Shown: positions 9,785 to 18,105 of the stretch, one piece after another
Layout: every line of letters starts with the position of its first letter
Position numbering within the stretch: position 1 is the first letter of the stretch
NCBI GenBank assembly: GCA_003023725.1
Contig: PXYT01000022.1
Coordinates: 1 to 50,345, forward strand
DNA length: 50,345 bases
Source: Sulfobacillus benefaciens
GTDB taxonomy: Bacteria > Bacillota > Sulfobacillia > Sulfobacillales > Sulfobacillaceae
Direction of reading: 5' to 3'
Position numbers and translations under genes: made by a program
The notes under the pieces: generated by a model
The model's database searches: none
Told to the model about the DNA's origin: nothing
The model's input: only the letters and a program-made list of their open reading frames with translations

Positions 9785-9988
9785 TTGTTTTTTCAAAAGC
9801 CATGGGAGCCATCGTACCACAACATTCTGTCGTCATACAAGACGACCATGTGTATTCAATATAACAGAAAACCACCAAGGATTACGAAACAAACAATTCC
9901 TCGTGAAGTATCCCGGCTCCTTCCGGGACATTTCTAATGCGCATGGAGGCAAAATCTGATAGGGTAAAAGTATTGACAGCCTAAGCGC

Positions 9989-10588
9989 ATGCGGGAAGGG
10001 GGACGGTCTTATTTGGACCAAGACGCTAAAAACTTTTGGCAGGAGCGAAAGAAGAGGATGCTTGCAAATAGCCGGTCACGAGGATCTGCGGGCTGGAACG
10101 GGAACCATCGTGTCACCATCGCTCTGATAGTCCTGGAGGCTTTGGGGTGGTTGGTTGAATCGTTTTTTCCCGGCTTGCTGTTCCACCTAACGCGTGTGGA
10201 ACTGATTTTGTTTGCCACGATCATGCCGGGAGGCTTATTGGGGTTGATTTTTGCAGGCTTTTTCATTTGGATAATCGGCTCTCAACTGGAAATGGTGGCT
10301 CGCCCCTGGCAATATCTTCTGGTTTTTTTTGGCTCTGGTATTGTCGGAGCTACGGTGATGACCATAATGGGAGGAGTCGGGGGAGCCTTGGCTGCGTTTG
10401 GGCTGGCTGGGGCATACGTTTACGCTATGTCGCGTTATAATTACGGGGCCGCCGTGCGATGGGCGTTGTTTTTGCTTTTGATCAATGTTCTCCTTTCGGG
10501 ATTTCAACCTGCGATTCTTTTAGGTATGGCGGGGGCTTTCGGCACGGGCCTGGGTTTAGCCTGGACCACGGGAGTGGGCGAGCGTTAA
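9989..10588 (+). CDS. Rhomboid-like membrane protein lacking the catalytic serine
   Basis: Integral membrane protein (199 aa) with about five or six hydrophobic segments after a basic N-terminus. The stretch GGVGGALAAFGLAGAYV has the spacing of the rhomboid active-site helix GxSGAxxGLxGA, but Ala or Gly stands where the nucleophilic Ser is expected. If the assignment is right, it is a proteolytically dead rhomboid fold. There is no clear ribosome binding site at 9989; ATG 10058 (residue 24), preceded by AAGAAGAGG, is an alternative start. A TTGACA at 9973 could be a -35 element. Could also be an unrelated small membrane protein. Confidence 0.5.
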   Translation: MREGGRSYLDQDAKNFWQERKKRMLANSRSRGSAGWNGNHRVTIALIVLEALGWLVESFFPGLLFHLTRVELILFATIMPGGLLGLIFAGFFIWIIGSQLEMVARPWQYLLVFFGSGIVGATVMTIMGGVGGALAAFGLAGAYVYAMSRYNYGAAVRWALFLLLINVLLSGFQPAILLGMAGAFGTGLGLAWTTGVGER

Positions 10589-10913
10589 CTATCAGACTTT
10601 GGCTCTCCCCGTCTGAGTAGCCCGGCGGGGACATCATCGTCCTATGTATTCTCTAATCGAAAGACCCCACGGAACTGGACCTGGTCTTAGGCACGGTGAT
10701 TGTCAAAACGCCGTGTTTTTAAAGACGTTCGCAGGTTTTTGGCCTCGGCTGTTGCCAGCAGTCTGCAGCAAACGGCGTGCTGCCTGTGGCGATGAGATGG
10801 CGAAAAGGCGTTGCGTGCCCGAACATGGACTTGTCCGGCGTCTCACACCCCATGATTGGGATGGCGCGTTGAAGCCGGACAGTGACAACAGGTGGGCTCA
10901 GATATGACTAGAC
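10589..10913. other. Gap without supported gene
   Basis: A weak hairpin (TCCCCG/CGGGGA) lies just after 10588 and may end the rhomboid-like transcript. The frame 10644-10907 and its antisense show neither a ribosome binding site nor a known motif. Confidence 0.3.
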
Positions 10914-11459
10914 ATGGATAAGTCCGTCAGAACGGAGAATATTCACGTGACGTCAACGAAAAATGTTGTGATCCGGTGGGCGTCATCACCCCGGGACTAC
11001 AAATGGCTCCAAAGTTTGTGGGTTTCGCGCTGGGGCGGGGAGACGATGGTTTCACACGGTCAGTTTTTCAAAGTGACTGAGCTTAAGGCCTTTCTCGCGA
11101 CCGACCAGGGCAAAATTTTTGGCGCCTTGACCTTTTCTGCGAACCCGGGGCAATCGGAGTGCGTGAGCCTCGACGCGCTTGCTCCCCGGATGGGCATAGG
11201 TACGGCACTGTTAAATGCGTGGGAGAGTTGGGCACGGCACCAGGAGATTGAACGTTTGTGGCTGATAACATCTAATGACAATTTAAACGCCTTGCGCTTT
11301 TATCAAAAACGCGGTTTTCGCCTCTGCAGGTTGTATCCCGGGGCTGTCGACGCCGCTCGTCTTCAAAAACCCGAAATTCCTCTGCTCGGAGAAACCGGTA
11401 TCCCCATTCACGATGAAATTGAACTCGAAAAATGGATCGGCACGGAATCCGGGTATTAG
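10914..11459 (+). CDS. GNAT-family N-acetyltransferase
   Basis: Predicted acetyl-CoA-dependent acyltransferase (181 aa). The central region has the GNAT order: a strand ending near GKIFGALTFS, then the acetyl-CoA-binding motif A region APRMGIGTALLNAWESWARHQ, then WLITSNDNLNALRFYQKRGF, the typical motif B with N-x-x-A-L-R-F-Y-x-x-x-G-F. The substrate is unknown. ATG 10914 has no ribosome binding site; GTG 10947, nine bases after GGAG, is an attractive alternative. It stands alone, without an operon partner. Confidence 0.82.
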   Translation: MDKSVRTENIHVTSTKNVVIRWASSPRDYKWLQSLWVSRWGGETMVSHGQFFKVTELKAFLATDQGKIFGALTFSANPGQSECVSLDALAPRMGIGTALLNAWESWARHQEIERLWLITSNDNLNALRFYQKRGFRLCRLYPGAVDAARLQKPEIPLLGETGIPIHDEIELEKWIGTESGY

Positions 11460-11504
11460 GAGATGTCTGAGCGCAACGAGCGGTAATGGCTCAACATGAA
11501 CTAG

Positions 11505-11860
11505 GTTAAGATTTTAATAATTTCCTGTTGAAGACCCATTGATATAATTTGGCGAAGTTGTGGTAGGTGATAAACTCACGACTCTGGCGTTCGAGGACTT
11601 TGGCCGAGGCAAAATGGGCGCGGTTGTTCAAGACGGGCGAACCACGGTACTAAACCCACAAGCGAGTTGGTTGAGCTGTAAGCAGTGTTAGGGCGAAAAA
11701 AGAAAGCACTCCAGGTGCCGCAGATCCAGCAAAATGCCTTGGGGACGGCTTGACGGCTGAGAATCCCGGATTGCTCCCCTTTTTTACTTATGGCCTCGTC
11801 TCAGTAACCGTCGCCCATCAAGAAGCCCACCAGCGCGTCAAAGTAATGCGGATGGAGTAT
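11505..11860 (-). pseudogene. Possible decayed coding remnant (transposase-like)
   Basis: On the minus strand, disconnected frames give coding-looking pieces. HPHYFDALVGFLMGDGY (11802-11857) ends in a stop; later, in other frames, come a LDLRHLECFLFRPNTAY piece and NNRAHFASAKVLERQSREF, followed by KLYQWVFNRKLLKS (11508-11628). The latter resembles the end of an integrase-type transposase, but I cannot name a family. No intact frame survives. The rest of 11460-12160 has no supported gene; an AT-rich, -10-like TAATATAAAA lies near 12080. Confidence 0.25.
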
Positions 11861-12160
11861 TTCTTCTCACAGATGTGTGAGTCGTGGGGACGGTGAACAT
11901 AACCGAGAAAGATTCGAACAATCCGGCCATTGGTTTCTTTACTGTGGAGGCGTTACCGCCATCATGTACTCGTCCTCCCCCTTGTCTTTCGGGCTAGTTA
12001 TTTCACGCACCATACAGAGGGACAAGAGATTAAAAAGATCTTAAAAACTAGTCCATAAGCACTATGCAAAAGTGTGGGAATAATATAAAATGACCATCAA
12101 GTTATACCCTAGTGTTCTTTTAACGAGGGTTTATGCCTTCATCCTATTGTGGGGGAGATC

Positions 12161-12400
12161 ATGATGGTCATTGTGATGCTAGTGCTTACAGCCGCCTTTG
12201 CACCTGTGTTAATTGCCTTATTTGGCCCAAGCCTCTGGTCTCTTGTCAGGCCCGTGATGTGGACATGGTTAATCCATTCTGGTGGACAGGTAATCATCCT
12301 GCCGCGAGGCTGGCGAAGGCGCGTTGCCTGGTTTGTACGCCCCTCGAAAAAACAGTCTGTCCCTTCAGTGGAAGGCCGAAGAATGCGCGACACTATTTAA
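12161..12400 (+). CDS. Small membrane protein (79 aa), unknown function
   Basis: It begins MMVIVMLVLTAAFAPVLIAL, a long hydrophobic segment that may continue into a second (LWSLVRPVMWTWLIHSGG). A basic tail follows (RGWRRRVAWFV), suggesting the C-terminus is cytoplasmic. GGGGGAG sits five bases before the ATG at 12161; an upstream in-frame GTG at 12149 is less likely. It ends five bases from the convergent secreted-protein gene. No family is recognised. Confidence 0.5.
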   Translation: MMVIVMLVLTAAFAPVLIALFGPSLWSLVRPVMWTWLIHSGGQVIILPRGWRRRVAWFVRPSKKQSVPSVEGRRMRDTI

Positions 12401-12404
12401 TGCG

Positions 12405-13142
12405 CTAACGGGCCCACAGTGGCAAAGGTAAAGGCAGTCCGTTGTCTGGAGGCATTAAGAGGTTGGTGGTGTTCAATATGGCGGGCTGGGGATTGATGAT
12501 CAGGTAGTGGGCTATCCATCGATGTTTCCATTGCCAAATGCCTACGAGCTGAATCCATCCTGGGCGGGGAGATTTCAGCAAGACCCCTAAAGCCACGGTC
12601 TTGGGACGTGTCTGCATGGCCATCATGAATCCCCTAACCTGGTCAAAACGGTTGCCTAATGTGTACCATTGCTGAGACGACGGTGAAAGGGGCACGGGCG
12701 GCGGGGCGTGACGGCGAACAAAATCATGGGTCCAGGTCATCATCTGCTGCCACGGGAAGGGCAATCCCCGAGGGGAGGTGATGTTAATTTTTTGCCATAG
12801 AATGGATGCTCCCCGACTTTGACCAAAAAACATGGCATTATGGGCCGCTAAAGGCCACACCCACCACGTTTGACGCGTGTTCTGCGGGTTTGAGACAATC
12901 CACGGCACCCACTGTACTCCCGCTCCCGTGCGTCCTAAGACGCTGGGAATCCCGCTCTTGACCCACTGAAGAGTCCAGCGCCGATGAATATCGACTTGAG
13001 CGATAAGTCTGTTCTTCTGTTGTGCCGGCCGTCCGACATGCCCCGTCTTTTGGCTTGCCGACACCTGGATGAGTGCTCCGGCAAGAACAAGCACCAAGAG
13101 AACTTGAGGGAACGGTCTGTGTAATTTTCTGAGTAGATTCAT
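12405..13142 (-). CDS. Trp-rich secreted protein, unknown function
   Basis: Protein of 245 aa with a signal peptide or N-terminal anchor: a basic start (MNLLRKLHRPF), a hydrophobic core (VLLVLVLAGALI), then QVSASQ. The mature part is basic and unusually rich in Trp and Pro, for example TRQTWWVWPLAAHNAMFF and APPPVPLSPSSQQW. The start was moved to ATG 13142 because GGGAGG lies seven bases upstream; the longer frame would add seven residues before the signal. I recognise no domain. Likely exported; function unknown. Confidence 0.6.
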   Translation of the reverse strand: MNLLRKLHRPFPQVLLVLVLAGALIQVSASQKTGHVGRPAQQKNRLIAQVDIHRRWTLQWVKSGIPSVLGRTGAGVQWVPWIVSNPQNTRQTWWVWPLAAHNAMFFGQSRGASILWQKINITSPRGLPFPWQQMMTWTHDFVRRHAPPPVPLSPSSQQWYTLGNRFDQVRGFMMAMQTRPKTVALGVLLKSPRPGWIQLVGIWQWKHRWIAHYLIINPQPAILNTTNLLMPPDNGLPLPLPLWAR

Positions 13143-13269
13143 GATGACGCCTCCCGCACCCAAAACCCTGAGTTGTCGACTCCGGTTGCATCGGCTTCAC
13201 TCATCCGCAGTACTGACGAGACTTTGCGAAGCGGCCGATCGGTTTATGGTAGGAAATTGCAACAGGTTT

Positions 13270-13602
13270 TCAACTGAACCGCACATAATGCTCCACCGGC
13301 AGCGAAAAGACGATAGCCCCACCGATCCGTACGCTTACCGGATAGGCATACAGATCCGGGTGCAAAGTCGGAAATCCCTCAACCAGGCTTTCCCGTTCCC
13401 GACAGTGTTTTTGAATGATTTCGAGGATCTCGGGGACCTTTATATCCTCCGTGCCAATCATAAATGTGGTATTGCCCAGATTGAGGAAGGAGCCTCGGCT
13501 CGTGAACTGAGTGAACGCGATCTGTGCTTGGCGCAGAGCCGAGGATACCCTTGGGGCATCACGAGACTGAACGATAACAATCAACAGCTGGTTTACAACC
13601 AT
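13270..13602 (-). CDS. Cyclic-di-AMP receptor-like protein (DarA/PstA family)
   Basis: PII-like small protein (110 aa from ATG 13602) resembling the DarA/PstA cyclic-di-AMP receptors. It starts NQLLIVIVQSRDAPRVSSAL and has the glycine-containing FLNLGNTTFMIGTEDIKV typical of the ligand loop region. The length matches the family (~109 aa). The longer frame to 13692 is unlikely; AGGA lies eight bases before the chosen ATG. The gene stands alone, so its partners are unknown. The final 20 residues (GGAIVFSLPVEHYVRF) also fit the family. Confidence 0.75.
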   Translation of the reverse strand: MVVNQLLIVIVQSRDAPRVSSALRQAQIAFTQFTSRGSFLNLGNTTFMIGTEDIKVPEILEIIQKHCRERESLVEGFPTLHPDLYAYPVSVRIGGAIVFSLPVEHYVRFS

Positions 13603-13832
13603 GTGATCATCCTGTCTTATGGACTTAGATTTACGCGCTGACCACGACGCGGTCGATACCGGTAGAATGCGAAGGTAATAGTTGAAAGACAATGGTCTTC
13701 TTCAAGATAACTCTATCATAACCGATAAAGCCGTGATCGGGATAGCCCGAGACTTTCGACGGATGAGAAATTCGGCGGGGCGCAAGACAAAACTCTCCTA
13801 AAGATCCCAAAAATGGGGGGTACGGCAATCTT

Positions 13833-15611
13833 TTACGCCAGCTGTCCTTGTTGCAGCAAATACATTTTATAGTAAAGTCCTTCGCGTGCCAAAAGTTGCT
13901 GGTGGGTTCCTTGTTCTACGATTTTTCCGTGGTGCAACACCAAAATCAAATCCGCATCCTGTACCGTTGACAGCCTGTGTGCGATCGCAATTGTGGTACG
14001 GCCGTGGCGCATTTGGGACAGTGCTTCTTGTATGGCATCTTCTGTCTCGGTGTCGACACTGGCAGTAGCCTCATCAAGTGCCAAAATTACCGGGTCGATG
14101 GCCATCGTTCTGGCGAATGACAATAATTGGCGTTGACCGGTGGATAAGGTGGCGCCTCTCTCCCCAATGGGTGCGTGATAGCCTCCTGCAAGGCGCCGAA
14201 TAAAGGGATCGGCTTGAACGAATCGCGCTGCGTCGACAACTTCGTCATCGCTCACAAACTCATTCCCCAGGCGAATATTGGATGTGATGTCGCCATAGAA
14301 CAAAAACGGTTCTTGCAACACCAGCCCCATTTTGCGCCGCAATTCATAGGACGGAATCATCCTGAGATCCGTGCCGTCAATCCAGATGTGCCCGCGTTCC
14401 ACGGGATAAAACCGCATGAGCAGATTGATGATGGAACTTTTGCCACTGCCTGTATGGCCTACTATGGCAACGGTTTGACCGGGATGAGCGGTGAAGCTGA
14501 TGTGCTGCAGGATATCATGGCTCCCATCGTAGGAGAATGACACATCATCAAAAACCACCTCACCGCGAGAAATTTGCGGATGGGTGTCGCCAATCGTTTT
14601 GGGAGCCATCTCCTTGTGATCGAGAATCTGAAACACACGTTCTGCTGAGACCATGGCCTGCTGAAAGAAATTCAGACGTTGCATCATATTGTTCACCGGC
14701 TCGAAAAATCGGCTGAGATAGGTCACAAACGCATACAGTACACCAATATTGACGGCGTGGGAGAACGAGGACAGGCCAAAGTACCATAGGACAAACATGA
14801 GGGTTAGCGAGTAAATGACGTCGTTTAAAGGCCTCAACAATAGGCCATTTAACTGCATGTTGCGGTACCGTGCCCTGCGATAGGCGTTATTGATTTGGCC
14901 GAATTCTTGGCGCATGCGTGCTTCCTGTCGCATGGACTGTATAATCGCCATGCCTTGCAATGACTCATTGAGTTTGGCATTAAGCAGGGCTAACTGTTGT
15001 CGGGCAAAGTGAAAGACGGGAGCGCTCACTTTCCGGTACAAGGTCATCACGCCAAAGATGACCGGGATGAGAAAGAGACAATACAACGCCAAATGGGCGT
15101 TTAGGGCGAACATGGCAATCAGAATGCCGGCCAAAATCGTGATATTTTGTACAAATGTTGACAGCACGGTCATGAACATCTCGAGGATCGACTGCGTGTC
15201 GTTGGTTATACGGGACACGACAACTCCGACCGGAGTTTTATCGAAGAAGGATAGAGCGATTTCCTGGGCCTTGTCGAAGAGGTCAATTCGAAGTTGCTGA
15301 ATGATGTCCAGAGCCAGTACTTCAAAAAGCAGCAACTGGACCACGTTCAACACGGCGGTGAGAATGACCAGTCCGAGGTAGAGGGCGCCCAATTCCGTCA
15401 TAATAACCCGGGGAAAATGACGGGGAATGAGGTACTGATCGATGAAGATCTTGATTAAGAGAGGTTGAACCACATCGGTGGCTGTGGCTACCAGCAGGAT
15501 GAAGAAAGCCAAGATCAGTTTAGACCGGTAAGGGCGCAAGTATTGCAATAAACGCCGGAACGTCCCGGCGGAATTCGGCACCCCCGTAATCGAGTCTTGT
15601 TCGAGGATCAT
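13833..15611 (-). CDS. ABC exporter, membrane-ATPase half B
   Basis: Half-transporter (592 aa) of the multidrug/lipid exporter type, with about six membrane segments at residues 30-310 and a C-terminal ATPase domain. Walker A is GHTGSGKSS, the signature is LSTGQ (a variant of LSGGQ), Walker B is VILALDEATASVD with the catalytic Glu, and the H-loop is AIAHRLST. The start ATG overlaps the stop of the upstream half (ATGA), with AAGGAGGA before it. The partner has a degenerate Walker B, so the two form a heterodimer. Substrate unknown. Confidence 0.93.
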   Translation of the reverse strand: MILEQDSITGVPNSAGTFRRLLQYLRPYRSKLILAFFILLVATATDVVQPLLIKIFIDQYLIPRHFPRVIMTELGALYLGLVILTAVLNVVQLLLFEVLALDIIQQLRIDLFDKAQEIALSFFDKTPVGVVVSRITNDTQSILEMFMTVLSTFVQNITILAGILIAMFALNAHLALYCLFLIPVIFGVMTLYRKVSAPVFHFARQQLALLNAKLNESLQGMAIIQSMRQEARMRQEFGQINNAYRRARYRNMQLNGLLLRPLNDVIYSLTLMFVLWYFGLSSFSHAVNIGVLYAFVTYLSRFFEPVNNMMQRLNFFQQAMVSAERVFQILDHKEMAPKTIGDTHPQISRGEVVFDDVSFSYDGSHDILQHISFTAHPGQTVAIVGHTGSGKSSIINLLMRFYPVERGHIWIDGTDLRMIPSYELRRKMGLVLQEPFLFYGDITSNIRLGNEFVSDDEVVDAARFVQADPFIRRLAGGYHAPIGERGATLSTGQRQLLSFARTMAIDPVILALDEATASVDTETEDAIQEALSQMRHGRTTIAIAHRLSTVQDADLILVLHHGKIVEQGTHQQLLAREGLYYKMYLLQQGQLA

Positions 15612-17368
15612 ACCTCGACTCCTCCTTGTTCGACTTGCGTCTCCAATTGCTGGCGACGGTACATATCCCAGTAGCGCCCGCCCAAATTCCATAAATACTC
15701 GTGGGTGCCCTGCTCGGCAATGGTTCCGTTCTCAAGTACGATAATTTGATCGGCGTGTTCGACAGTTCTCAGCCGGTGGGTGGCAATCACGGTGGTGCGG
15801 CCTTGACGGACCGTTTTGATTTGTTCCAGAATATGAGATTCGGTACGGGCGTCTACTGCGGACAAGGTATCGTCCAGAACCAGTATCTCTGCATTCTGCA
15901 ACAAGGCGCGCGCGATCGATATCCGCTGCTTCTGCCCTCCCGACAGATTTGTGCCCCGCTCTCCTACGATGGTGTCGAAACCATCGGGAAATTGCTCGAT
16001 ATCTTCCAGAACGCCGGCCTGGTACGCGGCTTCCACAATATCATCCCGAGTTGCCTCGGGATTGCCGAAAGCAATGTTGTCCGCGACGCTTTGTGAAAAA
16101 ATAAACGCATCCTGGGGTGCGTAGGCGATGTTTGAACGCAGGGCACTTAAAGTGACATCCTGAATAGACACGTCTCCTATCAAAATCCGGCCGTCTTCGG
16201 GTTTGAGATCAAACTCCCGTAGCAATAGACGCAATAACGTGGTTTTGCCTGAACCGGTTCGTCCCACGATCCCCAGGGTGTGGCCCTGTTCAATGTGCAG
16301 CGAAATGTCTTTCAGAACCGGACGACTGGTTTCCGGATAGGCAAATTCACGGATGGCATAGGTGATAGAGCCGGAGGGTGCACGCTTCGTCGCTCCGGGT
16401 TGGTCGGTGACGGCCGGAGCAATGGCTAGAAGGCTCTGTACCCGTTCGTAGGATGCTCTTCCCCGTTCGACGATGTTGAACAAAAAACCGAAGGCGAGCA
16501 TTGGCCAGATTAACTGACCTAAATAGAGGGTAAAGGTGGTTAAGTTCCCGAGGTTTAATGTACCGTGAACGACAAAGACGGCTCCCATCGCGATGGACAA
16601 AAAGTAGGAAATTCCAACGATGACAGAAATCGTGGGATCAAAAAGGGAGTCAATGCGAGCCACCGCCACGCTTTTGTTCACTACATCACGGGAGAGTGTA
16701 ATAAAATTCTTTCTTTCCCAGTCTTCCTGTCCAAAGGCTCTGACGACCCGGATACCTGATACGTATTCCTGGACACGGTCGTTGATGTCGGAAAAAGCCG
16801 CCTGAGCAAGATAAAAGCGGTCGTGCAGCATCTTACCGTAGCGGGTGACCGCATAAGCCATCACGGGCATGGGTAATAACGAGATAATGGTGAGTTTCCA
16901 ATTGAGGAAGGCCATTGTCGTAATCACCACACCGCCCGTGACAATAGAGTCTACCAATGTGAGAACACCTTCTGATGCTGTTTCTTGAATGGCTTGGACA
17001 TCGTTGGTAGAGTGTGCCATTAAATCGCCGATACGCTTGTGGTGATAAAATTCCGGAGACATCATGGTGAAATGTTCGTAAAGTCTGGTGCGCAACTCGG
17101 TAGCCAGCTGAATCGCCCCGCCGAACAGCATAATCCGCCACAGATAACGCAGTCCGTATGTTAAGAGCGCTGTAGCCAGGATAATCAGCAGATCACGGTA
17201 CAAACTGGCGTGAGTGAGCTCGTTATGGGTCAGGGAATTGATCACAAGCCCCACAATACGAGGGGGAATCAGGGACAGCAAGGCTACCATGATCAACAGA
17301 GTGATACCGGCAATGTAGCGCGTTCTGTGCCGGTGGAAAAACCACATGAGATCCAAAAATACGCGCAC
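15608..17368 (-). CDS. ABC exporter, membrane-ATPase half A (degenerate site)
   Basis: First half (586 aa) of the heterodimeric exporter: a membrane domain of about six helices, then an ATPase domain with Walker A GRTGSGKTT, Q-loop YAPQDAF, signature LSGGQKQR and Walker B ILVLDDTLSAVD. In Walker B the catalytic Glu is replaced by Asp, as in the non-hydrolytic site of heterodimeric exporters such as BmrCD or TM287/288. The longest frame starts at 17503, but GTG 17368, preceded by AAAGGA, gives the family length and starts at RVFLDLMWFF. It is translationally coupled to half B. Confidence 0.92.
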   Translation of the reverse strand: MRVFLDLMWFFHRHRTRYIAGITLLIMVALLSLIPPRIVGLVINSLTHNELTHASLYRDLLIILATALLTYGLRYLWRIMLFGGAIQLATELRTRLYEHFTMMSPEFYHHKRIGDLMAHSTNDVQAIQETASEGVLTLVDSIVTGGVVITTMAFLNWKLTIISLLPMPVMAYAVTRYGKMLHDRFYLAQAAFSDINDRVQEYVSGIRVVRAFGQEDWERKNFITLSRDVVNKSVAVARIDSLFDPTISVIVGISYFLSIAMGAVFVVHGTLNLGNLTTFTLYLGQLIWPMLAFGFLFNIVERGRASYERVQSLLAIAPAVTDQPGATKRAPSGSITYAIREFAYPETSRPVLKDISLHIEQGHTLGIVGRTGSGKTTLLRLLLREFDLKPEDGRILIGDVSIQDVTLSALRSNIAYAPQDAFIFSQSVADNIAFGNPEATRDDIVEAAYQAGVLEDIEQFPDGFDTIVGERGTNLSGGQKQRISIARALLQNAEILVLDDTLSAVDARTESHILEQIKTVRQGRTTVIATHRLRTVEHADQIIVLENGTIAEQGTHEYLWNLGGRYWDMYRRQQLETQVEQGGVEV

Positions 17369-17747
17369 GACCCATTGTCCTTTCTGCTTGCCTGGCCTGA
17401 GAGTTGTGATCTTTCGTTGAGACAGAAGATACCGCGCAACGGCGGTGACAGCGGTACCGCCATTACGCGTTTTGAAACCCGATACCTGGGGATGACAGCT
17501 CAAAGAACGTCACCGTAAAACCATCTTGGATGACCCAGCCGCCAAAAACGAAACATTCTTCATTGTAACATGTTATTAGCCAGAGTGCTCGTTCCTGATG
17601 CACTGCTGGGACATGGGAGGCTCTTGTCCCGCGTTATGACGGATGTGATCACCGTGCGCGACCCTCGTTCTTTGTAAGGGCAGTGCCTGAAAGGAATTCC
17701 CGGGTTCCACCGTTGGCGGGGAAAAAGGTTTGTTCCGAAAAGAAGAA
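17369..17747. other. Upstream region of ABC exporter, no gene
   Basis: Holds the ABC exporter control region and no supported gene. The rest of the gap to 18105 contains the hairpin at 17749-17789 and otherwise short frames on both strands (17683-17958, 17767-17991) that lack ribosome binding sites and motifs. Confidence 0.35.
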
Positions 17748-17748
17748 A

Positions 17749-17789
17749 GGGGGCGCCGCTCGTCTTCTATACGAAGTGCGGCGCGCCCC
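17749..17789 (-). terminator. Long GC-rich hairpin, probable terminator
   Basis: GGGGGCGCCGC pairs with GCGGCGCGCCCC with a single bulged base. Inside it, TCGT pairs with ACGA around a seven-base loop. On the minus strand it is followed by a pyrimidine run, CTTTCTTCTTTTC. It lies about 320 bases downstream of the minus-strand S53 protease gene and upstream of the ABC pair, so it could insulate the two. Confidence 0.45.
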
Positions 17790-18105
17790 TACTGACTGGC
17801 AACAGGGCCAAACGAGGGATCAGATGGGCGTCCGCTCCGGCGACCGTAGCACCAACACTGGCGCGAATGCGCTTTGGACCCGGCTTCCTCCCTATGACCG
17901 CAAGATGTTGAACACTCCCCCCTTCCTTAAACTTTCTTGGCTTTCCTTTCACGAGTGACGATGGAGACTGTCTCAAAAGATGTAAGATCACTCCCTGTGC
18001 ATTATGCGTTCCTCCCTGTGTTAAGGCGGATTTTTGGAGCCGGGGCGGGCCTCGTTTGGGACCGTCCTTAGGGTAGTGCGGGATTCGCTTTTTGTAACGA
18101 GAAAT

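Noticed and set aside
10644-10907. 87-codon plus-strand frame
   Set aside because: Low-complexity basic composition, no ribosome binding site and an equally long antisense frame.
13141-13641. 166-codon plus-strand frame
   Set aside because: It is antisense to the cyclic-di-AMP receptor-like gene, which has clear family features.
17683-17991. Short frames on both strands near the hairpin
   Set aside because: Neither has a ribosome binding site or motif, and they cover the hairpin sequence.
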